This document shows positions 18,820-27,739 of a stretch of DNA of 64,000 nt, piece by piece. Both the position numbers and the translations under genes were made by a program. The notes beneath the pieces are model-generated. The model had not been told where the DNA came from. It saw nothing but the letters and a program-made list of their open reading frames with translations, and did no database searches. The stretch is taken from NCBI RefSeq assembly GCF_902498845.1, contig NZ_CABVLM010000006.1:264875-328874 (forward strand), written 5' to 3'. The stretch comes from Pseudoalteromonas rhizosphaerae. Its GTDB lineage: Bacteria > Pseudomonadota > Gammaproteobacteria > Enterobacterales > Alteromonadaceae. How positions within the stretch are numbered: position 1 is the first letter of the stretch; every line of letters starts with the position of its first letter.

Positions 18820-19724
18820 TAACCGATCCTCGCTGCGCTGCGAGGTGCTGGTTGCTCGCTAGTAAAATACAAGTAAGCATCTTCGAGTGATGCCGCCCGT
18901 ACCGTGGCTTTAGAATCAGGGCAATGATCCGCAACAAGGTTTAATTCAAGCTTTCCTTCTTTTCGAATGCTGTGGCTAACAATATACTCATGCTGGATCT
19001 GTTTCAGATCCGATGGTTCAATCGTTAATGTCCAACATTTTTCAGCCACTTTTTGCTGTAATACATTCGCTGTTACTGATTGAATAAGTGTGCCACCGCG
19101 CATAATGGCAATGCGGTCCGCAATCGATTCAACATCTGACACTATATGCGTGGAGAATATAATGCAACGATCCGCCGCAAGCTCAGTCAATAACTGCCTA
19201 AAGTTGGCTCGTTCATGCGGATCAAGACCAACCGTCGGCTCGTCAATGATCAATAATTTAGGATCATTTAATAACGCCTGCGCAATTCCAATGCGTTGTT
19301 TCATGCCTCCAGAGTAACCTTTTAGCGGCTGATGTGCGGCGTGGGTTAAATTAAGCTTATTCAGCAAATCATCAATAACACTATTGGCATGTGCATTTTC
19401 AAGCCCTTTAAGCCCTGCCATATATTGCAAAAATTCAAACCCCGACAGTTGTTCATACACGCCAAAATATTGAGGTAAATAGCCCAGCTCTTTGCGTAAC
19501 AATTGTGGTGATTTAACAATATCTTGGCCTTGCCATAAAATAACACCTTGTGTTGGCTTAGTAATGGTAGCCAGAATTCTCATCAAACTAGATTTTCCAG
19601 CTCCATTAGGGCCTAACAAGGCTAAAATCCCAGGTTCAACTTGCAAAGATAATGTATTAATTGCGCATTTTGCATCTTTGCTTTTATTATATTGATGACG
19701 TAATGATTGAATATCTAATAGCAT
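18819..19724 (-). CDS. ABC transporter ATPase
   Basis: The 301-residue ATPase has Walker A GPNGAGKSS, Q-loop LGYLPQYFGVYEQ, signature YSGGMKQRIG, Walker B LLIIDEPTVGLDP and H-loop STHIV. A C-terminal extension of about 80 residues ends with SLEDAYLYF, common in CcmA-type export ATPases. It is coupled to the 506-residue permease by a TAATG overlap. The 222 bp upstream (19725-19946) hold its AT-rich promoter region, with no gene. Confidence 0.88.
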   Translation of the reverse strand: MLLDIQSLRHQYNKSKDAKCAINTLSLQVEPGILALLGPNGAGKSSLMRILATITKPTQGVILWQGQDIVKSPQLLRKELGYLPQYFGVYEQLSGFEFLQYMAGLKGLENAHANSVIDDLLNKLNLTHAAHQPLKGYSGGMKQRIGIAQALLNDPKLLIIDEPTVGLDPHERANFRQLLTELAADRCIIFSTHIVSDVESIADRIAIMRGGTLIQSVTANVLQQKVAEKCWTLTIEPSDLKQIQHEYIVSHSIRKEGKLELNLVADHCPDSKATVRAASLEDAYLYFTSEQPAPRSAARIG

Positions 19725-19946
19725 GAGTGTCTATTCCTAATTAAGTTACACTCATTCAGCAAATATTAAGCCATGTAAATAACAATTAATAATCAACAAC
19801 TTAAGTTTTAAACTTTTTAAATAAACAATATTGAATAACAACTCTTACCAAATAATGGCGAAAAACATCAACGTGATAAGTTAACGTGTAGTCATTTTTC
19901 TCACCCGCTGATGCATTTAACTTATTCAGTCTAACCGCAGTAAAAA

Positions 19947-21167
19947 CTAAAACAAACTTTGATACTGCTCTATTAGATAATCTGTGTAAGCAATATCGCC
20001 ACGATAACGCGATAAATGCGTGGTATCACGGTACATTTGCGGGGTTATTTGCGGTATATTTTGATGGTTTTTCATTTTAATACCAGTGGCTTGCTCTATT
20101 TGCGCTATTACTTCTGCTAAACGTTTTTCAGCCTCTGGTGTTGTTTTTATCCACTTACTGTTTTTTGGCAGCATGATCACTTCAACGTTCTCAGATACAC
20201 GTTGAAAGTTTTTTACAATATTAATAAAATGCGTAACCAATAATGGTTGAAAATGAAGCTGCTCTATATCTGCACTGCGAATACGACTAAGGCGATCGTT
20301 TTTCATTTCGTTATCAGTTTGCGTAACGTGGTAATAGTCGTTAAATATAGCTAACGTTTCTGCTGTTCGCTCTTGTGGGATTGTACCGCCCCCTTGCCAT
20401 TCATAGCTCCATTCTGCGCCCTTATAATTAGGATATTCTTCTACAAATTTTTCACCGAGTAAACGTCCTAAGCGGCGACGCTGCGCAATAGTTTCATCAT
20501 CATCTTTAAACGTTTGATGCGATTTAGGTGGAAACATCTCTCGACCCAAAAAACTGGTGATCATTTCAGCTGAAATATTGCCGCGCAAATATTTTATATT
20601 GAATAATCGTACGCCACGAGTAAGATCATTTTTTGCAATTACCATTAACTCCTGATCATTAGCGAGTAAAGTTAAAAATGAGTCTAAAACTGGGGTCGCT
20701 CTGCTCCAGCGCGTTTGCGTGGTTTGAAAAGGATTAAACTCAATCATGGTTAGCTTTATTTTGCGATCTTCTTTGACAAATTCATCCGCAATACGTCGTG
20801 ATAAAAAATCTTGAAAGTACGGGTTTAGCCCACCAAAGCCAAAGTTAAATGATTTAACTTGCTTACCCCGCTGCGCTAAATCAGCATCAAATTTTCGTGG
20901 CGAAAATCCGGCACGCGTCATTGATGAGCCAAAAAACATCACAACATCGTTTGATTCTTTCACTATTTGTGGCAAAGCTGCACGTGACTCAGTAACCCTT
21001 GCTATTGCGCCTTGAGTATTTGCTCCCATCCCATGCAAAATAAGATGAATACCGACAAGTGCGAAAGCCATGCATAAGCCAATAACAAGAATCGACTTTC
21101 CATATAATTTTTGTGATGTCATTGCTACTCTACCTTGATGATTAGAATTGGAAATAGATAAACTCAT
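19947..21167 (-). CDS. SGNH-like membrane-anchored protein paired with an MBOAT acyltransferase
   Basis: The 406-residue protein has one N-terminal membrane anchor (ILVIGLCMAFALVGIHLIL), then a soluble extracytoplasmic domain. The domain has FFGSSMTRAGF, resembling the SGNH block with the Ser nucleophile, FGFGGLNPYF as a second block, and RDTTHLSRYRGDIAY near the end with the Asp/His pair. AlgJ/AlgX-type proteins of this kind move acyl groups to exported polysaccharide. The ATG at 21167 follows GGGGAG; one at 21122 is also plausible. It overlaps the MBOAT gene by 26 bp. No polymer synthesis genes are adjacent, so the acceptor is unknown. Confidence 0.75.
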   Translation of the reverse strand: MSLSISNSNHQGRVAMTSQKLYGKSILVIGLCMAFALVGIHLILHGMGANTQGAIARVTESRAALPQIVKESNDVVMFFGSSMTRAGFSPRKFDADLAQRGKQVKSFNFGFGGLNPYFQDFLSRRIADEFVKEDRKIKLTMIEFNPFQTTQTRWSRATPVLDSFLTLLANDQELMVIAKNDLTRGVRLFNIKYLRGNISAEMITSFLGREMFPPKSHQTFKDDDETIAQRRRLGRLLGEKFVEEYPNYKGAEWSYEWQGGGTIPQERTAETLAIFNDYYHVTQTDNEMKNDRLSRIRSADIEQLHFQPLLVTHFINIVKNFQRVSENVEVIMLPKNSKWIKTTPEAEKRLAEVIAQIEQATGIKMKNHQNIPQITPQMYRDTTHLSRYRGDIAYTDYLIEQYQSLF

Positions 21168-22554
21168 TGCTTGGCTCCCCGATAAATAAACATACCCCTT
21201 GCCCTAACATCATTAACAGCCAAAATAACCAGGGTTTATTTTCCAGCTTGTCAGCGCCCTTTATTACGTAAAAATCCATAATATGTACAAGTAATACCCA
21301 CACACTGGTCATTACAAAAATAGTCATTGCGTTGCTTCCAGCTGCTATTGTTGAATTAAATACATGTAAATTAGTAATAATATCTATGGCAGAAGTTAAG
21401 TCGTTGGCTGCAAAAAACACCCAACCTATAAGGACTAAATAAAACGTGATGGCCCACTTAATAAAAGTTACAAACAGTGCATTGGATTGATTAAAACGTG
21501 CAAATATTTTCAGCCCTGCTAAATAGTGCGTAGCAGTGATAATAGCGCCATGAAATGCGCCCCAAGCAACAAAAGTCCACGCTGCGCCATGCCATAAACC
21601 ACCCAGTAACATAGTTAAAAACACATTACGGGTGCGGTTATTATTTCTGTTCCCGCCTAATGAAATATATAAATAATCTCGTAACCAAGTCGAGAGTGAA
21701 ATATGCCAACGACGCCAAAAATCAACCGGAGAAAGTGCGAAGTAAGGCACTCTAAAATTAAGTGGAATACTAAAACCGAGTATCAGCGCAATACCAATTG
21801 CCATATCAGTATAACCCGAAAAGTCACCGTATATCTGCCCTGCAAATGCCAATACGCCAGTCCAAAGCTCCAGTGTGCTTATGGGGCCTTTTGCCTCAAA
21901 AGCATGTTGTGCAGGGATAGCCAATATATCTGCACCAGTTTTTTTAATCAGCCCCACAGTGATCAGCAAAAAACCATGTTTTACAGCAGTGTACTTAGGC
22001 AAGGCGATGGCGTGCATTTGTGGCAAAATATGACTTGCACGAAGAATTGGGCCTGCAACCAGTTGTGGGAAAAACGATAAAGCAGCAACAAATTCAACTA
22101 AGCCTTTACGTGGTTTCATATCGCCACGGTAAACATCAATGGTGTAACTTAAACTTTGAAAAGTATAAAAAGAAATACCAACAGGCAGTACCCACCCTAA
22201 TGTCTCAATGGAGGCATTGTAACCAAGCGTAGATAACAGCTCAGACACAGAATTGAGTACAAAGTCAGCATATTTAAACACCGCTAATAACCCTAAATTA
22301 AGCACCACAGATAACGTAACCCATTGCTTTTTACGTTGCTGCGTTGATGCTTTATATATAGCTTGAGCAATAAAGTAATCGGCTACCCCACTGCCCACCA
22401 GCAAGGGAATAAAACTATAATTCCACGCGCCATAAAAAACTAAGCTGCCGACTAAAATCAAATACACTTTGGGTTTTTGTTTTAAAAAAACAAAACCGTA
22501 AAACAAAATAAAAATGGCAAAAAACCAAAAGAATATGGGGGTATTAAATATCAT
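21142..22554 (-). CDS. MBOAT family O-acyltransferase, AlgI-like
   Basis: The 470-residue polytopic membrane protein shows AlgI hallmarks: GISFYTFQSLSYTIDVYRG (about 130-150), FPQLVAGPILR, DYLYISLGGNR and the catalytic His in LLGGLWHGAAWTFVAWG. Such proteins pass acetyl groups across the inner membrane for polysaccharide O-acetylation. It overlaps a gene for an SGNH-like partner, the two-component arrangement seen in alginate and other exopolysaccharide systems. The upstream 223 bp (22555-22777) contain no gene. Confidence 0.9.
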   Translation of the reverse strand: MIFNTPIFFWFFAIFILFYGFVFLKQKPKVYLILVGSLVFYGAWNYSFIPLLVGSGVADYFIAQAIYKASTQQRKKQWVTLSVVLNLGLLAVFKYADFVLNSVSELLSTLGYNASIETLGWVLPVGISFYTFQSLSYTIDVYRGDMKPRKGLVEFVAALSFFPQLVAGPILRASHILPQMHAIALPKYTAVKHGFLLITVGLIKKTGADILAIPAQHAFEAKGPISTLELWTGVLAFAGQIYGDFSGYTDMAIGIALILGFSIPLNFRVPYFALSPVDFWRRWHISLSTWLRDYLYISLGGNRNNNRTRNVFLTMLLGGLWHGAAWTFVAWGAFHGAIITATHYLAGLKIFARFNQSNALFVTFIKWAITFYLVLIGWVFFAANDLTSAIDIITNLHVFNSTIAAGSNAMTIFVMTSVWVLLVHIMDFYVIKGADKLENKPWLFWLLMMLGQGVCLFIGEPSNEFIYFQF

Positions 22555-22777
22555 GTTGCCCCCTTATATTTTGTTCAATAATTGTTCTTTGGTAACGAGT
22601 AAACATACTGTTTTCCTTTATTCAGAGCGAGTTTGGTTGACCCACTAAAAGTAGGGGGAAAACCAATCAATAATTAATTGAAGTAATTTAAATAAATTTG
22701 ACGCAGGCTGACTTGCATTCGCTCATCAGCCAAGTTAGATCAACGCATTCAGGGGGGCGAGTGAAGTAATATGTCAT

Positions 22778-24322
22778 TCATTGGCGTGCTCCATTAGCTA
22801 TTAGTAACGCTTTAATTGACTCTGTGCGAGCACGATTAAGGGGGGTACGTCGCTGGTAACCATCAGATGCTCCTGTAGTAACCGCTAAGTTTACATCAGC
22901 GCCCCGTGATATTAATAATTGGCTCATATCGTAAAAACCAAAATATGCAGCATTTATAAGGGCCGTTTCATCACGCGGTACAATTGCATTTATATCAGCG
23001 CCGTTATCAAGTAAAAGCGTAGCCAATTCAATGTTATTATTCATCGCAGCAACTATCAGCGGGTTACCATCACCACTTGATGACTGATTTACATCCGCGC
23101 CTAAGTCAATTAATGCCTGAGTCATTATTTTGTTATTTTTTTTCACGGCAATCATTAACGCAGTGCCATCACCAATCACTGGTACATTAATATCAACCCC
23201 ATCATTTCGCAGCACACGTATCGCATCAATATCATTACGCGTGACCGCATTAATTAATAAAGTGCTCTCGAATTGTGGTAACAGTGAATAATGTCGGGCA
23301 TCTGCTACGGTATGTTTAATACTAATTTTGGGTGAAAATGCCTGCGTTGCTTGAATCGTTGTAGCAGCGAGCACTGCACACACCAAAGCAATTACAGCGA
23401 TACTTGGCTTTTTAAATTGCTTATTTTCTAACACTGCACCAATGCGATAATTTAGCTCTTTTTTCTTACTAAAAAGCCCCATTGCCAGCACACTCCTTTG
23501 CTGCATTACCATTAATTTTGCACAATCAATCAGTGATTGCGCATATTGTTGAGTATTTTTAATTTCATTTACTGCACGTAAGTCACAGGCTATTTCGCGT
23601 TCTACATGAATTTGCTTGTTAAGCATGCGTATCACCGGGCTCCACCAAAATAGAATCGCGATGACTTCTTGAAATAAACCAAACCAGTTATCTTTGCGTT
23701 TAATATGCGCGTTTTCATGAAGCACTATCGCCAGTAATTGCTCATGCTTGAGTTGCTCGGTAAGGCTTTTTGGAAGAATAATTTTAGGTTGTTTAAACCC
23801 TACAACTAAAGGAGAGGATACTTTAGTTGAAGTATAAACCTGTGTATCAATATGGGCAGATAAATGTGGCGCTTTTTCAATTGTTGAGCTTATCAAATAG
23901 CGTGTTTGAATATATGATGACAATACTGTAAATCCTCGCCAAACGCTGCCTGCAAGCCAGATTAATACGGCTATACTTAGCAAAAATGAAAAATTAAATA
24001 CGATTTCACTAGGCAAGTGCCAGCTGTTATTCGGCTCATTAATAATACCCGTACTAGCAGTGTTCAACACATTAGGATCTTGTTGAGAAGCAATGGTTTG
24101 CGCTGTTGTATTGATCTCTGTATTTTCGTTTTCATTCCCGGTTGTGATCAAGGTAAAAGGGATGACTGTTGCGGTAATTAACGTCGTCATCCACAACCAG
24201 CTTTTCAACTCAGCCCCCGATGGAACACATTTATTAATCAACGTAAGTCCCAATAAAAGTATAAAACCAATAACAAGGTGATGAAATGCTAACGTTGTTA
24301 ATAAGGTATATTCAATCATCAT
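22778..24322 (-). CDS. M56 (BlaR1-like) membrane metalloprotease with C-terminal ankyrin repeats
   Basis: The 514-residue protein has BlaR1/MecR1-type membrane helices (about 10-60 and 105-130) and a zinc protease motif HENAH (H202, E203, H206) with the later ligand region EREIACDLRA. Another helix sits near 305-325. Instead of a penicillin-sensing domain, the outer part (about 340-510) is four ankyrin repeats, for example DGTALMIAVKKNNKIMTQAL and ETALINAAYFGFYDMSQLL. M56 sensors cleave or inactivate their BlaI partner upon signal. The blaI-like gene lies 26 bp upstream on the same strand. The signal is unknown; a protein ligand is plausible given the ankyrins. Confidence 0.85.
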   Translation of the reverse strand: MMIEYTLLTTLAFHHLVIGFILLLGLTLINKCVPSGAELKSWLWMTTLITATVIPFTLITTGNENENTEINTTAQTIASQQDPNVLNTASTGIINEPNNSWHLPSEIVFNFSFLLSIAVLIWLAGSVWRGFTVLSSYIQTRYLISSTIEKAPHLSAHIDTQVYTSTKVSSPLVVGFKQPKIILPKSLTEQLKHEQLLAIVLHENAHIKRKDNWFGLFQEVIAILFWWSPVIRMLNKQIHVEREIACDLRAVNEIKNTQQYAQSLIDCAKLMVMQQRSVLAMGLFSKKKELNYRIGAVLENKQFKKPSIAVIALVCAVLAATTIQATQAFSPKISIKHTVADARHYSLLPQFESTLLINAVTRNDIDAIRVLRNDGVDINVPVIGDGTALMIAVKKNNKIMTQALIDLGADVNQSSSGDGNPLIVAAMNNNIELATLLLDNGADINAIVPRDETALINAAYFGFYDMSQLLISRGADVNLAVTTGASDGYQRRTPLNRARTESIKALLIANGARQ

Positions 24323-24348
24323 TGTCCTGACGTCCTTTTCTAGGTTTG

Positions 24349-24729
24349 TTAATCTTTACTTTGGTCAACTTTACGCTGTAATGCTTCTAAATCATCAAGA
24401 TCAATGTCAGTCTCTTGCATTAAATGCTGTGCCAATACCTTAGGTGAGCCACCAAAAAACTTATTCAGCATCGAAGTTAATGCACTTTGCCGCGCTTCTT
24501 TTTGAGTAATCTTTGGTGTGTAAATAAACGCTTTTCCTTCTTTTCTAAAGTCGGCGTAGCCTTTTTCAGCAAGGATCTTACATAACGTTTGTACTGTGGT
24601 ATAAGCGGTTTTTTTTTCCTTTGATAGTTCATCTGTTATATCGCGCACAGACGCCTCACCACTTTCCCAAAGCACTTCCATAATACTTTGCTCACCATCG
24701 GTAAGCTGATTTGATTTATTTCTAGCCAT
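24349..24729 (-). CDS. BlaI/MecI family transcriptional repressor
   Basis: The 126-residue winged-helix repressor has LTDGEQSIMEVLWESGEASVRDI and KKTAYTTVQTLCKILAEKGY, matching the BlaI DNA-binding domain, with a C-terminal dimerisation helix pair after residue 80. It is encoded directly upstream of the M56-ankyrin sensor, so the two are a signal pair. Two identical palindromes lie upstream of its start, in the gap shared with the divergent DUF2189 gene. It should repress its own operon and perhaps that gene. Confidence 0.9.
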   Translation of the reverse strand: MARNKSNQLTDGEQSIMEVLWESGEASVRDITDELSKEKKTAYTTVQTLCKILAEKGYADFRKEGKAFIYTPKITQKEARQSALTSMLNKFFGGSPKVLAQHLMQETDIDLDDLEALQRKVDQSKD

Positions 24730-24753
24730 CGTATTTAACCTTTTTAAAGTTCT

Positions 24754-24767
24754 ACTAATTAATTAGT
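24754..24767. promoter_or_regulatory. BlaI-type operator, copy 1
   Basis: ACTAATTAATTAGT, a perfect 14-bp palindrome 24 bp upstream of the blaI-like ATG. An identical copy lies 49 bp further on. Confidence 0.65.
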
Positions 24768-24802
24768 TTTAAATACTATAGCGTGCCCAACTCAATCTAT
24801 CA

Positions 24803-24816
24803 ACTAATTAATTAGT
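24803..24816. promoter_or_regulatory. BlaI-type operator, copy 2
   Basis: Second identical ACTAATTAATTAGT palindrome, with a degraded third half-site (AGTAATTAGTACT) from about 24829. Spacing between the two centres is 49 bp. The site is 113 bp before the divergent DUF2189 gene. Confidence 0.6.
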
Positions 24817-24929
24817 TTTTAATAATTTAGTAATTAGTACTCGTAATCCAGGCTAAAAAGTTCTTTAAAATTTGTAAATAATGGCTACATGTTCTAAACC
24901 TTAAGAGTAGCCTTTAGAGGAAGCTCCTT

Positions 24930-25709
24930 ATGCCGTCAACAAACACAATAGATAAACACTCCGAATTTGCGCGCTGTTTAGAGTGCAATAAGGTCAGCAC
25001 TTTTGCAGCATTTCATTGGCTGGCACTGGCCTTTAAAGATATGGCCAGAGCACCTATTTTAAGCTTGATTTATGGGATTGTTTTCACTCTGATCCCGCTG
25101 GCAATTGTCTATTTCGCGGTGTTCACTGACAGCTACTTAGTTGTTTTACCAGCCAGTGTCGCATTTGCTCTGATCGGCCCGGTATTTGCGGTCGGTCTCT
25201 ATGATGTTGCTTGGGAGCTAGAAAAAGGCCACACACCAACACTTAGCCATTCTCTAAAATCAATGTTCAGAAATCCGGTCGGTGAATGGGGATTTGCAAT
25301 TTTACTGATGGTAATAATGATTATATGGATGCGTCTGGCAGCGATAGTTCATGCACTTTACCCAAGTTATGCTAATCCTACATTTGAAGAACTCTCCGCT
25401 TTTTTAACTTTAGGTACCATTATCGGCGGAATTTTGCTGGTTACTGTATTTGCTATTTCAGCATTTACTCCACAAATTATGATGGAAAGACGGGTCGATA
25501 TAATGACCGCGGTTATGTCATCAATGAATGCCGTTAAAACCAACTTTTCAGCGATGATTGTTTGGTCTGCATGTATTTTTATACTCGTAGCCCTTGGTTT
25601 TGTCACTGGTGCTACTGGTTTTATAGTTATTATGCCACTACTTAGCTATGCCAGCTGGCACGGCTATATTGCCGTAATTAAAACCAAAAAAGCCCGCAGC
25701 TATGAATAA
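24930..25709 (+). CDS. DUF2189 integral membrane protein
   Basis: The 259-residue protein has six predicted membrane segments. The conserved family part runs from FHWLALAFKDMARAPILSLIYG through GLYDVAWELEKGHTPTLSHSL. The family function is unknown. The ATG at 24930 follows GAGGA at nine bases. It diverges from the blaI-like gene, and the operators between them could control both. A strong terminator follows. Confidence 0.85.
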   Translation: MPSTNTIDKHSEFARCLECNKVSTFAAFHWLALAFKDMARAPILSLIYGIVFTLIPLAIVYFAVFTDSYLVVLPASVAFALIGPVFAVGLYDVAWELEKGHTPTLSHSLKSMFRNPVGEWGFAILLMVIMIIWMRLAAIVHALYPSYANPTFEELSAFLTLGTIIGGILLVTVFAISAFTPQIMMERRVDIMTAVMSSMNAVKTNFSAMIVWSACIFILVALGFVTGATGFIVIMPLLSYASWHGYIAVIKTKKARSYE

Positions 25710-25721
25710 ACTAAAATGCAT

Positions 25722-25746
25722 AAAGGCCAGTAAAACTGGCCTTTTT
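25722..25746 (+). terminator. Rho-independent terminator
   Basis: AAAGGCCAG pairs with CTGGCCTTT around TAAAA and is followed by TT then C. It ends the DUF2189 transcript, and the mirror A-run makes it usable by the cytochrome operon. Confidence 0.85.
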
Positions 25747-25774
25747 CTTGGAATGAATACCTAAGTGAGCTTTA

Positions 25775-26317
25775 TTACAGCTCCTTTTTGCCTGTCAGCA
25801 TTGCGCTCATAACGCCATCACGTTTGATTAAACCATGATAAAGCGCGGCACTGATGTGCATAAAAATCATTGCTAAAAACAACCAAGCTACAATGCCATG
25901 CATTTCTCGGAAAAATGCAAAGTATTTAATATCAGCGTCAAGCAAATTAGGTAACTGAAATAACCCAAAAAACTGCACTACACGCCCGTCCGCATTTTGC
26001 ATTAACCAGCCAGATAGCGGCATCAGTATCATCGCGCAATAAAGCCCAAAGTGAGTGATATGAGCTGCAAACCGCTGCAACCTAGGTAACTCAGTGGGTA
26101 AAGTAGGCGTGCAGCTGCACACTTTATTTATTAATCTCAGTACAACTAAAATGAGCGCTAAAATACCGGTAGATTTATGTAAGGTAACAGCCTCAACCTG
26201 CCAAACGGCCAAGCTTTGTACCATTGATAACCCTAAAAATAGCATCGATATTAACATCAGCGCCATCACCCAATGTAATAACCGACTGCCTGCTGAGTAG
26301 CCCTTATTTGCTGACAT
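25775..26317 (-). CDS. Cytochrome b561 family protein
   Basis: The 180-residue membrane protein has four helices with paired heme-ligand histidines: RLLHWVMALM (helix 1), EAVTLHKSTGILALIL (helix 2), HITHFGLYCAMILMPLSGW (helix 3) and MHGIVAWLFLAMIFMHISAALYH (helix 4). It is of the prokaryotic CybB/YceJ type and exchanges electrons with the quinone pool. Its ATG shares a base with the stop of the catalase-like gene and has GGAGG upstream, so the pair is co-translated. It may donate electrons to the peroxidase. Confidence 0.88.
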   Translation of the reverse strand: MSANKGYSAGSRLLHWVMALMLISMLFLGLSMVQSLAVWQVEAVTLHKSTGILALILVVLRLINKVCSCTPTLPTELPRLQRFAAHITHFGLYCAMILMPLSGWLMQNADGRVVQFFGLFQLPNLLDADIKYFAFFREMHGIVAWLFLAMIFMHISAALYHGLIKRDGVMSAMLTGKKEL

Positions 26318-27393
26318 TATTCACCTCCGTTTGTTGCGCTAACTTTAGCACCTAACAATGTTTCTTTTGCACGACGACGATAGGACTGCGCATACGCGGC
26401 ACCACGCGCACGTAAAATCGGATCGGCTGTCGCACTCATACCCTGCGGTAACACCAACGGATCAAAGTTTGCGTCGCCACAGGCTGCGTTTTCTTGGTTG
26501 TGCCAAGAAACGATTGATAATGTGCCAGCATTTATCGTCTGTCTATCTGAGGGCCACGGTATGGTTGGATTATTCTCATCATCATTAGACGCCGCTAAGG
26601 TAAAAATCAAATCAAATTTAACAGCGTTTTGATCTAAACGTGATGCCAACTCTTGTTGAAGTGCGTTGGCCGATGACGTATCGAGCATCGCAGCATTACT
26701 TGTCGCTTTGTGCGGACGCGCAACCCAGCGCACAGCTTGTTTATCGCCTAGCTCATTATGTAAATAAAACGCATTGATACTATGATAACGTTCAGCGGCA
26801 AAACTATTGGCAGGCACATAGTCAGCTTTCCAATCATTAAATGCTTTACTTTCTGGATGTGCTTTAAAGAACGCTGTTATTTTCTCTGGGTCTCGTTGTT
26901 TTGTTATAGGATCCGGTGATAATGCCTGCAATTGCTGAAAAAAGGCCTCAGGTGTAGCAACTGCCATTACAGGAGGCGTATTCATAGCAACACGCCATTC
27001 ATCGACTGTGCCACTGTTTACTGCAAATGCTAGACTGCGCACCGGTGCTTTTAAATCTGGCGCGGTTGGATTATTACCTGCAATTGAGAAACGCCCATAA
27101 AATGGCGTACTGCCCTTTTTAAACACCTCTGCGACCGAGTAAGAAGATAGTGCCCCTGTTGATTCAAAATTACCCGTTATACATATACCCTTAGCATGCG
27201 CACGACGAAAACCGGCATGTGGTGTGTCACCTTGCTGCAAATCAACAAATTTTTGTGCTGTTACTGCATCACGATTAAATGCGCCTGCAAAATAAAGTGT
27301 CGCCGTTGCAAAAACAGCCATCGACCCTAGTAATAAGCTACCTCGATAAAGTATCGCTGGCATACCCAACCTACTGCGTTTAACTTTAGTCAT
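26317..27393 (-). CDS. Catalase-related heme peroxidase (SrpA type), exported
   Basis: The 358-residue protein begins with an N-terminal membrane segment or signal (LLLGSMAVFATATLYFAGAF). The catalase-fold motifs are GDTPHAGFRRAHAKGICITG with the distal His, APVRSLAFAVNSG, and AAERYHSINAFYL with a candidate proximal Tyr near SFAAERYH. At this size it is a minimal catalase-like peroxidase, not a full catalase. The start is the ATG at 27393; a GTG at 27402 is possible. It is followed by a cytochrome b561 gene, a common pairing suggesting membrane-linked peroxide reduction. Confidence 0.87.
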   Translation of the reverse strand: MTKVKRSRLGMPAILYRGSLLLGSMAVFATATLYFAGAFNRDAVTAQKFVDLQQGDTPHAGFRRAHAKGICITGNFESTGALSSYSVAEVFKKGSTPFYGRFSIAGNNPTAPDLKAPVRSLAFAVNSGTVDEWRVAMNTPPVMAVATPEAFFQQLQALSPDPITKQRDPEKITAFFKAHPESKAFNDWKADYVPANSFAAERYHSINAFYLHNELGDKQAVRWVARPHKATSNAAMLDTSSANALQQELASRLDQNAVKFDLIFTLAASNDDENNPTIPWPSDRQTINAGTLSIVSWHNQENAACGDANFDPLVLPQGMSATADPILRARGAAYAQSYRRRAKETLLGAKVSATNGGE

Positions 27394-27739
27394 CCTACTC
27401 ACGACCTCTTGAAATGATTATTGATTATTAGTGCCCACATGCAAAGACCGACGAAAGAGGAAAACTATTTCAACAAATTAAAAAACTTCGCTCTAAAGTT
27501 AACTATTACCTCTGTTAGGATTTATTTTTAGACCTAAAGTTGTGCATATTTAGGAGAGATATTGCAATATTCTATATTGGATGAAGTCAATATTTATATC
27601 TATTCGCAGGACAAGTGTTGCCCAGGACCATACAAGCAAGTTAGCCTTCAACATGGCTATCAGCAAACATTGAATTTAAAAAGCACCTTGATAACCCGCT
27701 TTGCATTAACTGTTTTAAATAACCTAGCAGGTCATCCTA
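27394..27739. other. Gap between peroxidase and TonB receptor genes
   Basis: This 346-bp AT-rich stretch carries the promoter of the peroxidase-cytochrome operon on the minus strand. I see no convincing gene, terminator or repeat in it. Confidence 0.5.
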
